Assembly: GCA_011052355.1 (NCBI GenBank)
Contig: DRJB01000047.1
Coordinates: 1 to 12,814, forward strand
Length of the DNA: 12,814 bases
Source: Candidatus Kaiserbacteria bacterium
GTDB lineage: Bacteria > Patescibacteriota > Minisyncoccia > Phycocordibacterales > Phycocordibacteraceae
Direction: 5' to 3'
A program made the position numbers and the translations under genes. The stretch's first letter is position 1; the number at the start of each line of letters is the position of its first letter. The notes below the pieces were generated by a model. That model saw only the letters and a list, made by a program, of their open reading frames with translations, did not search any database and was not told where the DNA came from. This document shows positions 6,117 to 12,814 of the stretch, piece after piece.

Positions 6117-6145
6117 ACGATACCCAAAAATGTGAGCAATTTCAA
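6117..6145 (-). promoter_or_regulatory. Candidate promoter of tRNA-Gln
   Basis: On the minus strand, TTGAAA (6140-6145) is followed by a 17-bp spacer and TATCGT (6117-6122), with 9 nt to the tRNA 5' end. The -10 is only fair. It sits just downstream of the operon hairpin at 6165-6216. Confidence 0.45.
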
Positions 6146-6164
6146 GTTTTGGGTTTGGTTTTTC

Positions 6165-6216
6165 TAGCCCTCGCCCCCTCGCCGGCGCTTGCGCGCCGGC
6201 GAGGGGGCGAGGGCTA
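6165..6216 (-). terminator. Hairpin ending the ftsE-to-ABC operon
   Basis: A 24-bp perfect, very GC-rich stem (6165-6188 with 6193-6216) closes a TTGC loop. The stop codon of the ABC permease (TAG, 6216-6214) forms the first bases of the stem, so the hairpin begins inside the coding region. GAAAAACC follows on the minus strand, so there is no U-tract. Confidence 0.65.
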
Positions 6217-6975
6217 CGCCTCTATCGTTGAAAACAAATAGGCACCAAGCACCATAAATACTATCGCCACAGACGTTACCACCACAAAATCCATACCTAT
6301 GCCAAATTGTGTGGTGCCAACAAGAAGCGCTCTCAAAGCATCCACACCATAGGAAAGAGGATTAAATGCAACAATATACATGAGTACAGTTGGTATGTTG
6401 GTAAGTGGAAATAATGCACCGGACAAAAAGAATAACGGCATAAGAAGAAAATTCATAATGAATTGAAACCCTTGTATATCTTCCAAGCGCGAAGCCATGC
6501 CGGTACCGAGCGCCGTAAAAAGTATCGCGATAAGAAACATCATGATAAATGCCGGGATCACAAGAATCCAATTCTGCACGTGGAATCCGATAAACAGAGA
6601 TACTATAAATATAAATACACCTTGTCCAAATGCTATTGTTGCACCACCGAGCGTTCGTCCGAGCATAATGGAAAGTCGCGACACCGGCGCCACCAGCGTC
6701 TCTCGCAGAAAACCAAATTGCCTGTCCCAAATGACAGCGAGCCCGGAAAACATTCCTGAGAAAATTATTGACATACTGATGATGCCAGGCACAAGAAAAT
6801 CAATATAGTTACCCTTCCCCGCTTGCGCATATACAGGACCAAGACCATACCCCAATGCGAACAAAAATAACAACGGTTGAGCAAAGGAGCCAATAACTCT
6901 TGAGCGCGCTCTGTAGTAGCGTTTTATCTGTCTCAACCAAAGAATATACACAGCATTGAGTTCTTGTGTAAACAT
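6214..6975 (-). CDS. ABC-2 type exporter permease
   Basis: This 253-residue inner-membrane protein with about six helices belongs to the ABC-2 permease family (DrrB/NodJ kind). Typical blocks are visible: FLVPGIISMSIIFSGMFSG, then WDRQFGFLRETLVAPVSR, the cytoplasmic coupling segment of the family, and LLMPLFFLSGALFPL followed by FNPLSYGVDALR near the C-terminus. It should form the channel for the ATPase encoded just upstream and export a hydrophobic compound, lipid or polysaccharide. The substrate cannot be told. I chose ATG 6975, one base after the ATPase stop (TAATATG). An earlier ATG at 7023 would overlap the ATPase by 47 bases and add a poorly fitting leader. There is no Shine-Dalgarno, so translation is probably coupled. 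Confidence 0.92.
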   Translation of the reverse strand: MFTQELNAVYILWLRQIKRYYRARSRVIGSFAQPLLFLFALGYGLGPVYAQAGKGNYIDFLVPGIISMSIIFSGMFSGLAVIWDRQFGFLRETLVAPVSRLSIMLGRTLGGATIAFGQGVFIFIVSLFIGFHVQNWILVIPAFIMMFLIAILFTALGTGMASRLEDIQGFQFIMNFLLMPLFFLSGALFPLTNIPTVLMYIVAFNPLSYGVDALRALLVGTTQFGIGMDFVVVTSVAIVFMVLGAYLFSTIEA

Positions 6976-6976
6976 A

Positions 6977-7786
6977 TTATTTTGCAAACGCACGCATAAT
7001 GCGCGAACGATTGCTGTTGTCACCTCCCTCTTCTCTAATCATTTTTCCGGTAAGAGAAAGATATGCACTCTCCATGGTGTCGGTATGTGTTTCTTTTTTT
7101 ATTGAATCAACCGTACCGTCAGCAATGATAACTCCATGGTCAATAATGGAAACCAGATGGGCATGTTGGTCCACTTCATCAAGATAGTGTGTTGTGAAAA
7201 AGACGGTTATTGATTCTGACTTATTTAATACATGAACATACTCCCACAAATGATTGCGCGTCTGTGGATCAAGCCCAACCGTTGGTTCATCCAAAAATAA
7301 TATGCGTGGATGATGCAGAAGTCCTCTTGCAATTTCAAGCCGACGCTTCATTCCCCCTGAAAATCCTTTGACCATATGATGGCGACGATCCGCTAATTCA
7401 ACCATCTCCAAAAGCTCATCAATGCGCTCGTGTCGCAGGGCACGCGGAACCCCATATAAGACTCCATGAAATTCCAAATTTTCATATGCGGTGAGCTCGT
7501 CATCAAGTGAGGGTTCTTGAAACATGACACTAAACAATCTTCGCGCCTCGCTTGGATGTTGCAATACATCAACATCACAAATACGCACACCGCCCTTTGT
7601 CGGACGCAATAGTGTGGTGAGCATTTTTATGGTTGTGGATTTTCCGGCACCGTTTGGTCCAAGAAAGGCATATATTTCACCTTTGGGCACAGAAAAAGAA
7701 ATATCATTAACCGCCGAAAACTCTCCAAAATTTTTAGAGAGATGAATAACTTCAATAATAGGTGAGGCGGACACGGTACTCCACAT
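6977..7786 (-). CDS. ABC exporter ATP-binding protein (DrrA/CcmA-like)
   Basis: This 269-residue ATPase energises the exporter together with the permease downstream. It has Walker A GPNGAGKST (43-51), Q-loop FQEPSLDDELTAYENL (Q90), signature FSGGMKRR (142-149), Walker B ILFLDEP (162-168) and switch H200 in TTHYLDE. The EPSLDDELTAYENL stretch and GGMKRRLEIARGLLHHP are typical of the drug-resistance DrrA group of ABC-2 exporters. The start ATG shares its A with the pyrG stop (TAATG, 1-nt overlap), so translation is coupled to CTP synthase. No Shine-Dalgarno is visible. Confidence 0.95.
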   Translation of the reverse strand: MWSTVSASPIIEVIHLSKNFGEFSAVNDISFSVPKGEIYAFLGPNGAGKSTTIKMLTTLLRPTKGGVRICDVDVLQHPSEARRLFSVMFQEPSLDDELTAYENLEFHGVLYGVPRALRHERIDELLEMVELADRRHHMVKGFSGGMKRRLEIARGLLHHPRILFLDEPTVGLDPQTRNHLWEYVHVLNKSESITVFFTTHYLDEVDQHAHLVSIIDHGVIIADGTVDSIKKETHTDTMESAYLSLTGKMIREEGGDNSNRSRIMRAFAK

Positions 7787-9450
7787 TATACACTTTCTGT
7801 ACGCTTTTTTCTTCGCGCGATTGCCGAGTGAAGAAACGCGGTAAAAAGCGGATGCGGAGAAAGTGGCCGCGCATGAAATTCCGGATGAAATTGTGTTCCC
7901 AGCATGAAAGGATGTTCGCTGTGCGGAAGCTCCGCTATTTCCATAAGCACCCCGTTTGGAGAAACCCCTGAAAATACCAATCCGCTATCTTGTAGTTTTT
8001 GTATATAATTCGGATTGATTTCATAACGATGACGATGACGCTCAACAAGATGCTCCTCTCCATAGGCGCCAAACGCAATAGTTCCCTTTTTTACCACCAT
8101 GTCATAGCCACCCAAACGCATTGAAGCGCCATATTCTTTTTTCTGTATTTTTTCTTTTTGCGAATCCAATATATCCACAATGGGATGCGGTGTATGTGAA
8201 TCAATTTCCACCGTGTGTGCATCGGTAAGCCCGGCGACATTACGTGCGAATTCAATTGCCATAAGTTGCATACCGTAACATAAACCAAAATAAGGAATCT
8301 TACGCGTACGTGCGTAGTGAATAGTTTTTATTTTTCCTTCAATGCCGGACTTCCCAAACCCTCCCGGAACGATAATTCCGTCATAGCGAGCAAGCGTACT
8401 CAAAGAAATCCCCTCCTCAAACTGTTTTGCATTAACCCAATGAATACGTGGCTTCACATTGCACACAACACCGGAAAACTTAATTGCCTCAATAACCGAA
8501 AGATACGCATCCGAAAGAACAAAGTCTCCCGTGTTGAAATATTTTCCCACAATGGCTATGTCCACCACATCACGCTTTTCATTCATAATACCACGAGAAA
8601 ATTTTCGCCACGCAGTAAGCTCTGTTTTTTGTTCATCCTGCATATTGAGCGCTTTCGTAAGCATTTCTGCGAGCGCATCTTTTTCAAAATTAAGCGGTAC
8701 TTCATAAATGCTTTCAATGTCCGGGGCGGAAATAACTTGATCTGCCGGAACTGAACACGCGATTGCTATCTTTTCTTTTCTTTTTTTATCAAGCGGATAC
8801 TTCCCTCGTGCAATGAGAAAATTCGGTTGCAAACCACACGCGTTAAGTTGACGCACCGCATTTTGGGTTGGCTTTGTTTTCATTTCTCCCAGCGTTCCGG
8901 GAACCGGCAAATAAGACACCATGATATATAACACGTCTCCCGGATATCGTATACCAAGCACGCGTGCCGCATCAATGAAAAGTGCGTTTTGAAAATCCCC
9001 GACCGTACCACCTATTTCAATAACGGAAACGGAGCTCCCATTGTGTTTCGCCGCGTCTCCAATGCGAGAAATAATCTCATCACGCACGTGTGGTATGGCT
9101 TCAACACATTTGCCGTTGTATCCAAGCGCGCGCTCTCTGGAAATAACTGATTGGTAAATCATACCACTGGTCATATAATCTTCCGGACCCAGATCGCGTC
9201 CCAAGAACCGCTCATAATTTCCCATGTCTTGGTCAGTTTCCAGTCCGGAATTTAAAACAAAAACCTCACCGTGTTCAGTGGGGTTCATGGTACCCGCATC
9301 AACATTAAGATACGGGTCTATTTTTACCAGATTAACTGAAAATCCTTTTGCTTGCAAGAGTAGCCCGATTGATGAAGAAGTAATTCCCTTCCCGACACCG
9401 GACATCACTCCGCCGATGATAAAAATATATTTGTGTCCTTCTTTTGACAT
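7786..9450 (-). CDS. pyrG: CTP synthase
   Basis: The product makes CTP from UTP, ATP and glutamine, the last step of de novo pyrimidine nucleotide synthesis. At 554 residues it is full length. The N-terminal amidoligase has GGVMSGVGKGITSSSIG (13-29), the Mg/ATP segment KIDPYLNVDAGTMNP (43-57) and EIGGTVGD (145-152). The C-terminal glutaminase has PGGFG (362-366), nucleophile Cys391 in GLCYGMQ (most relatives have GICLGMQ) and the His522/Glu524 pair in QFHPEF. ERHRHRYEINP (470-480) is the conserved UTP/CTP-site region near the C-terminus. ATG 9450 lies 2 nt after the ftsX stop. An AGGAGGT (9467-9473) lies 16 nt upstream, farther than optimal. Confidence 0.98.
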   Translation of the reverse strand: MSKEGHKYIFIIGGVMSGVGKGITSSSIGLLLQAKGFSVNLVKIDPYLNVDAGTMNPTEHGEVFVLNSGLETDQDMGNYERFLGRDLGPEDYMTSGMIYQSVISRERALGYNGKCVEAIPHVRDEIISRIGDAAKHNGSSVSVIEIGGTVGDFQNALFIDAARVLGIRYPGDVLYIMVSYLPVPGTLGEMKTKPTQNAVRQLNACGLQPNFLIARGKYPLDKKRKEKIAIACSVPADQVISAPDIESIYEVPLNFEKDALAEMLTKALNMQDEQKTELTAWRKFSRGIMNEKRDVVDIAIVGKYFNTGDFVLSDAYLSVIEAIKFSGVVCNVKPRIHWVNAKQFEEGISLSTLARYDGIIVPGGFGKSGIEGKIKTIHYARTRKIPYFGLCYGMQLMAIEFARNVAGLTDAHTVEIDSHTPHPIVDILDSQKEKIQKKEYGASMRLGGYDMVVKKGTIAFGAYGEEHLVERHRHRYEINPNYIQKLQDSGLVFSGVSPNGVLMEIAELPHSEHPFMLGTQFHPEFHARPLSPHPLFTAFLHSAIARRKKRTESV

Positions 9451-9452
9451 AT

Positions 9453-10379
9453 TTATGCAGTGAGATACCTCCTAATGGCGATAAAGCTTGCAGTACTGCC
9501 AAGGAAGAAACCGGCGCCGATAATAATTGAAGCGATATACACTGCGTGTTGACGATAATAGAGGAAGAAATTAAATCCACCGAACCACAGTGTCGTTTCT
9601 CCGCCTATATACCATGTAATCGGAATGAGTAATAATAAAACAATCAGCGCCGCCATAACACCGGCAATAACGCCGGTAATAATAAACGGACCGCGAATGT
9701 ACGCATTTGAAGCGCCTACAAGACGCATGACGGTAATCTCGTCACGAGAAGTATAGATGACAAGACGCACGGTCGCAAACGCAATGATAATTGAGGCGAG
9801 CGCAAAAATAAGAGCAATACCGATGCCTATTTTTTGAGTGGCGCCGATAGCAAAAGTAATACGATTTATGACCGTTTTATTTTGCGCGTAGTTAATTCTA
9901 TCAATAATGGAAGTACCATTTGCAGAGAGCGCCGGACCGGTATTAAGAAACTTAACAATGCTGTCATACTGCGAAGGGTTTTTTGCGAGAATTGAAATTG
10001 AGGCATCAAGCGGATTACTCCCAAGCTCATTCAATGCCTGTAATGTCAGCTGGTCGTTTGCATGGCGCGCGCGAAATTGTGACAAGGCATCATTGCGAGA
10101 GGTATAAGTAATTTGAGCCACCTGCGGCAGTTGCTTGAGCTTGTTTTGAAATGCCACGATGTCGCTTGGTGCCGCTGTTGTCACAAAATAAACACTGACA
10201 TCAACTTTCTGCTCAATGGCGGTAAGAGTTTGTTGTAACAATGCAGAAAGGAAAATAAGCATTGAAATAATTCCTAACGTTACAACCATAATAAGCACCG
10301 TGGCAAAAGAAACGATGCCACTGCGAACAAAATTCTTTGCTCCGGATGAAAACATTCTACGAAAAGTAATCCACTTCAT
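9453..10379 (-). CDS. ftsX: Cell-division ABC permease FtsX
   Basis: This 308-residue membrane partner of FtsE works in the divisome, where FtsEX activates peptidoglycan hydrolases or their regulators. Topology is typical: a cytoplasmic N-terminus (MKWITFRRMFSSGAKNFVRSG), TM1 at about 26-50, an extracellular loop at about 55-180, then three helices at roughly 183-206, 236-256 and 281-303. The loop contains the family pattern VSVYFVTTAAPSDIVAFQNKL. RLVGASNAYIRGPFIITG follows the second helix, as in other FtsX. ATG 10379 lies 7 nt after the ftsE stop and fits the family N-terminus. The ATG at 10415 would add 12 residues and overlap ftsE. No hydrolase or other FtsEX target is encoded in this window. 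Confidence 0.95.
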   Translation of the reverse strand: MKWITFRRMFSSGAKNFVRSGIVSFATVLIMVVTLGIISMLIFLSALLQQTLTAIEQKVDVSVYFVTTAAPSDIVAFQNKLKQLPQVAQITYTSRNDALSQFRARHANDQLTLQALNELGSNPLDASISILAKNPSQYDSIVKFLNTGPALSANGTSIIDRINYAQNKTVINRITFAIGATQKIGIGIALIFALASIIIAFATVRLVIYTSRDEITVMRLVGASNAYIRGPFIITGVIAGVMAALIVLLLLIPITWYIGGETTLWFGGFNFFLYYRQHAVYIASIIIGAGFFLGSTASFIAIRRYLTA

Positions 10380-10386
10380 AATGATA

Positions 10387-11070
10387 TTATAAGACGTATC
10401 CGCCACTTTCATCATCGCGGATTATTTTTCCGCGCTCCATGGTGATGACACGCCGCCCGACTAAATCAACCACGCCCTTGTTATGAGTGGCAACCAAAAC
10501 AGTCGTATCAAATTCATTTATCTTCTGTAAAATTTGTACAATCTCGTATGCATTCATCGGGTCAAGATTTCCCGTCGGCTCGTCCGCGACAATGACATCC
10601 GGCTGGTTGATGATTGCGCGCCCGATAGCAACCCTCTGTTGCTCACCGCCTGAAAGTTGTCGTGGAAAATGGTTTGCTTTTTCGGAAAGGTCAACCAGCT
10701 CAAGAATGTGCGGAACGTCTGAGGCGATATCTTCATCCGGCTTTCCCGCCGCCTCCATGGCAAAAGAAATATTTTCATATGCGGTCTTATGCGGAATGAG
10801 ACGGAAATCTTGGAAAATCATTCCTATCTTTCTTCGGTATTTGTACATTTGTGCACGAGGAAGTTCGTGGATGTTAGCCGACTCAAAAAAAATAGAACCA
10901 GTGGTGGGCTTTTCTTCCGCGATGAGCATTTTAAGCAATGTTGTTTTCCCCGCACCCGAATGACCGACTATGGAAACAAATTCTTTTGGTTTTATGGAGA
11001 GCGTAATATCTTCAAGAGCCGGAACTTTATCACTGTTGTATATCTTGGAGACTTTTTCAAAATAAATCAT
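10387..11070 (-). CDS. ftsE: Cell-division ABC ATPase FtsE
   Basis: This 227-residue cytoplasmic ATPase pairs with FtsX at the division site. It has Walker A GHSGAGKTT (36-44), Q-loop IFQDFRLIPHKTAYENI (Q87; FRL is characteristic of FtsE), signature LSGGEQQRVAIGRAI (139-153), Walker B VIVADEPTGNLDP (159-171) and switch H196 in VATHNK. It is the first gene of the operon with ftsX, pyrG and the ABC exporter. The ATG at 11070 has a 19-nt leader from a TATACT box and no Shine-Dalgarno. Confidence 0.97.
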   Translation of the reverse strand: MIYFEKVSKIYNSDKVPALEDITLSIKPKEFVSIVGHSGAGKTTLLKMLIAEEKPTTGSIFFESANIHELPRAQMYKYRRKIGMIFQDFRLIPHKTAYENISFAMEAAGKPDEDIASDVPHILELVDLSEKANHFPRQLSGGEQQRVAIGRAIINQPDVIVADEPTGNLDPMNAYEIVQILQKINEFDTTVLVATHNKGVVDLVGRRVITMERGKIIRDDESGGYVL

Positions 11071-11089
11071 GATTGAATACGATTTCTAC

Positions 11090-11120
11090 AGTATAACCCA
11101 TACCACGTCATCGCGTCCAA
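11090..11120 (-). promoter_or_regulatory. Promoter of the ftsE operon
   Basis: On the minus strand, TATACT (11090-11095) lies 19 nt before the ftsE ATG. A TTGGAC at 11115-11120 is the best -35, but at 19 bp the spacer is long. The terminator at 11189-11218 separates this promoter from the upstream gene, so ftsE needs it. Confidence 0.55.
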
Positions 11121-11188
11121 CTGGACTGTGCAATATACAAAATAGAGAACATATGCGAGTATGTTTTTATATAATCTACATAATAAAA

Positions 11189-11218
11189 CCCCGGCAAATC
11201 ATCCATGATTTGCCGGGG
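11189..11218 (-). terminator. Intrinsic terminator after the 118-residue membrane protein gene
   Basis: A 13-bp perfect stem (11189-11201 with 11206-11218) with a TCCA loop is followed on the minus strand by TTTTATTATG. It begins 15 nt past the stop codon. This is a classical stem plus U-tract. Confidence 0.85.
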
Positions 11219-11232
11219 GATAAGCTTGCACC

Positions 11233-11589
11233 TTAGCTTATCACAAAAGATACGAGAGCGAGTGTCATAAAAGTGGCGTAGACCGTAGCCACCTCTAAAA
11301 AAGATGCTTCATCTTCTTTTATGAATATATTTTCAATTAAGTATACTATAACAGCAAAATCCGCTAAAATTGTAAATACGGCTACAAAAGCAGCTAAAGG
11401 GAAATTGTCAATAACAACCACTGCAGCTATGGTTGTTATTATTAACATGATACAAAGAGAGACGATCTTTGCTACAATAGCATCACTCTTTCCTTTTCTC
11501 TTGTTCTTTCTTACACTTACAAACCAAACTTCCACTGGCAACATTATTAATGCCAACACCCATATTAGATATATGTAACTATTGTTCAT
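11233..11589 (-). CDS. Four-helix membrane protein, unknown
   Basis: I do not recognise this 118-residue protein. It is almost entirely membrane-embedded, with hydrophobic helices at about 5-25, 39-60, 63-87 and 97-117. A basic loop, RKNKRKGKSD (28-36), lies after the first helix, and a short acidic loop, KEDEAS (91-96), before the last. The positive loop should face the cytoplasm. ATG 11589 is preferred over an upstream TTG at 11610 because GAGGG lies 7 nt before it. It sits between prfB and ftsE, genes that are often direct neighbours in bacteria, and has its own terminator. A link to envelope or division is a guess from position only. Confidence 0.8.
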   Translation of the reverse strand: MNNSYIYLIWVLALIMLPVEVWFVSVRKNKRKGKSDAIVAKIVSLCIMLIITTIAAVVVIDNFPLAAFVAVFTILADFAVIVYLIENIFIKEDEASFLEVATVYATFMTLALVSFVIS

Positions 11590-11659
11590 AATCCTACCCT
11601 CTTTTTCCAATGATCATTTTGACCAACGAACATTGCTGGTCACCAAACATCTGTTTTAG

Positions 11660-11688
11660 ATAGTGTACTATTTATCGGTACATGTCAA
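11660..11688 (-). promoter_or_regulatory. Promoter of the 118-residue membrane protein gene
   Basis: A consensus TTGACA (11683-11688 on the minus strand) has the prfB stop codon TGA inside it. The matching -10 is unclear: CACTAT at 11660-11665 with a 17-bp spacer, or TACACT at 11662-11667 with 15. The leader would be about 65 nt. No terminator separates it from prfB, so read-through is also likely. Confidence 0.45.
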
Positions 11689-12554
11689 GCATTGTTTTCT
11701 GCATCTATAAAATTATCCAAGTCGCCGGCAAGTACCGCATCGGGGTTTCCGGATTCACAACCGGTGCGATGGTCTTTTACCATTTTGTATGGATGTAGCA
11801 CGTACGAGCGTATCTGACTTCCCCACTCATTTGCGGTTGTTGCGGCAATGGAGCGCCCCTTCTCTTGCGCGAGCCGTTCCTTTTCTTCCTTTGCAAATAT
11901 CTTTGCTTTGAGAAGGTTAATGGCTCTTTCACGATTCGCGTGTTGCGAACGCTCACTTGAGATATGCACAGACAATCCTGTCGGTTTGTGAGTTATACGC
12001 ACGGCGGTTTCGCGCTTGTTGACATTTTGCCCGCCTGCGCCACCCGAGCGCGCGAACTGTATTTCCAAATCATCCGGATTAAGCTCCACCACGTCCGAGT
12101 GCGTCAGCACGGGCAAAACCTCAACAAGCGCGAACGATGTCTGACGTTTTGAGTTTGCATTAAACGGAGAGATGCGCACAAGACGATGCACACCCGCCTC
12201 ATTCTTTAATCTTCCATACGCACCGCCTCCACGCACCTCAATCATGAAGTTACGATATCCGCCATGTTCATTTTCATTTGCGTGCAGTTCTGAAACTCCC
12301 CATCCATTGCGCGATGCGTATCCCTCATACATACGCCTCAGCATACCCACAAAATCTTCCGCATCATCGCCACCGGCGCCCGCAAGAATCGCAAGTGTAG
12401 CGTCGCCACTGTCATGCGGATTACCGGAACCGCCCTCCTTAAGAGATTGATATTCACGCACTATTTTTTGTGCAGTATCTTTATCTGACCAAAAATCAGG
12501 GAGCGCCATAAGCGCTTCCAGTTCAATTAGTTTTTGTTCTTGTGATTCATCCAT
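11685..12554 (-). CDS. prfB: Peptide chain release factor 2, compact form
   Basis: The product releases finished proteins at UGA and UAA codons. The stop-codon recognition motif SPF is at 129-131 (VRISPFNANS) and the catalytic GGQ at 174-176 in RSGGAGGQNVNK. At 289 residues it is far shorter than usual RF2 (about 365). The C-terminal domains are complete, but domain 1 is cut down: ELEALMALPDFWSDKDTAQKIVREYQSL (11-38) leads almost directly into AILAGAGGDDAEDF (55-68). There is no programmed frameshift; the frame is continuous. The frame runs open upstream to 12602, but that part lies over the promoter and a hairpin, so ATG 12554 is chosen. The TGA stop of this gene is itself a target of RF2. 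Confidence 0.95.
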   Translation of the reverse strand: MDESQEQKLIELEALMALPDFWSDKDTAQKIVREYQSLKEGGSGNPHDSGDATLAILAGAGGDDAEDFVGMLRRMYEGYASRNGWGVSELHANENEHGGYRNFMIEVRGGGAYGRLKNEAGVHRLVRISPFNANSKRQTSFALVEVLPVLTHSDVVELNPDDLEIQFARSGGAGGQNVNKRETAVRITHKPTGLSVHISSERSQHANRERAINLLKAKIFAKEEKERLAQEKGRSIAATTANEWGSQIRSYVLHPYKMVKDHRTGCESGNPDAVLAGDLDNFIDAENNA

Positions 12555-12562
12555 TTCCAAAC

Positions 12563-12571
12563 AGTATAACA
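12563..12571 (-). promoter_or_regulatory. Extended -10 promoter of prfB, predicted leaderless
   Basis: The minus strand reads TGTTATACT, then 8 bases, then ATG at 12554. The expected transcription start is within 0-2 nt of the ATG. No good -35 is seen; the position falls beside the hairpin at 12591-12643. Confidence 0.55.
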
Positions 12572-12590
12572 AATTAAGCAGAGAAAGTTT

Positions 12591-12643
12591 AAAACAACCC
12601 ACGCCCCCGGCGCGCGAAGCGCGCCGGGGGCGTGGGTTGTTTT
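12591..12643 (-). terminator. Terminator hairpin between tRNA-Thr and prfB
   Basis: A 25-bp perfect stem (12591-12615 with 12619-12643) with a GAA loop has a very GC-rich core and T-rich flanks on both sides. The minus-strand arm ends GTTGTTTT and runs on into TAAACTTTCTC, and the plus strand gives TTGTTTTATTTTATTT, so it could stop transcription either way. It begins 11 nt past the tRNA-Thr discriminator base. Confidence 0.8.
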
Positions 12644-12653
12644 ATTTTATTTG

Positions 12654-12727
12654 AGCCGAAGGTGAGGATTGAACTCACGACCTACGCGTTACGAGTGCGT
12701 CGCTCTACCAGACTGAGCTACTTCGGC
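12654..12727 (-). tRNA. tRNA-Thr (anticodon CGU)
   Basis: On the minus strand the acceptor stem is GCCGAAG with CTTCGGC, the D arm GCTC...GAGC, the anticodon loop CTCGTAA (anticodon CGT, reading ACG), and the T arm GTGAG TTCAATC CTCAC. The anticodon stem ACGCA/CGCGT has four pairs and an A-C mismatch at the loop-closing position. The discriminator is T, and CCA is not encoded. Other threonine codons need other tRNAs outside this window. Confidence 0.93.
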
Positions 12728-12733
12728 AAGTGA

Positions 12734-12780
12734 GGATATTGTACCAGAAGACGCTGGTTTGTGTCTTCTGTAAAATATCC
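12734..12780 (-). terminator. Two-part hairpin upstream of tRNA-Thr
   Basis: A 7-bp stem (12734-12740 with 12774-12780) and an 8-bp stem (CAGAAGAC, 12745-12752, with 12763-12770) stack across a small interior loop. It overlaps the tRNA-Thr promoter, so it may end a gene lying to the right of the window. A second imperfect hairpin (12783 to the window end, CGCAGG...GAAGCAA with TTGCTTC...CTGCG) follows and may be cut off. Confidence 0.45.
12738..12746 (-). promoter_or_regulatory. Extended -10 promoter of tRNA-Thr
   Basis: The minus strand reads TGGTACAAT, ending 10 nt before the tRNA 5' end. No clear -35 is seen. The box lies within the left arm of the hairpin at 12734-12780. Confidence 0.5.
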
Positions 12781-12814
12781 GAACGCAGGCGAAGCAAGCT
12801 TTTGCTTCCTGCGG

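Noticed and set aside
5951..6145. Minus-strand open frame of 64 codons over tRNA-Gln
   Set aside because: It runs through the tRNA gene and neighbouring repeats and is a chance frame.
12555..12602. N-terminal extension or programmed frameshift of prfB
   Set aside because: The in-frame extension lies over the promoter and the terminator hairpin, and no CTTTGA slippery site occurs near the start of the frame.

Overview
The window reads as ordinary chromosomal sequence from a small-genome bacterium, most likely a member of the Patescibacteria (candidate phyla radiation), close to Parcubacteria. This placement is inferred from gene content and style; no search was run. Supporting signs are a release factor 2 with a very short N-terminal domain, a ribosomal protein S16 with a long acidic low-complexity tail, tRNAs without encoded CCA, very few Shine-Dalgarno sequences and several transcripts that look leaderless. 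RF2 keeps its SPF motif and several genes stop at TGA, so TGA is a stop codon here. This excludes the UGA=Gly lineages (Gracilibacteria, Absconditabacteria).

Every gene lies on the minus strand, so transcription runs from high to low coordinates. From the right: tRNA-Thr(CGU); prfB; a four-helix membrane protein of unknown function; a tightly packed run ftsE-ftsX-pyrG-ABC ATPase-ABC-2 permease; tRNA-Gln(CUG); a 55-residue membrane protein; clpB; a DUF3467-like protein; a membrane-anchored conserved protein of 390 residues; rpsP; and a KhpA-type KH protein. The leftmost 318 bases hold no convincing gene. They contain two identical 82-bp copies of a structured repeat, the first inside a 117-bp element with 29-bp perfect inverted ends.

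The genes are mostly housekeeping: translation (prfB, rpsP, khpA, two tRNAs), divisome/envelope regulation (ftsEX), CTP synthesis (pyrG), protein disaggregation (clpB) and a drug- or lipid-type ABC exporter. ftsE to the ABC permease looks like a single operon, with junctions from a 1-nt overlap to a 7-nt gap. Almost every transcription unit ends in a long, perfectly paired hairpin, and several of these lack a U-tract.

I found no defence system, CRISPR array, transposase or phage gene. The signals most worth following are the structured repeat pair at the left end, the leaderless extended -10 promoters, the U-less long hairpins and the uncharacterised 390-residue protein.
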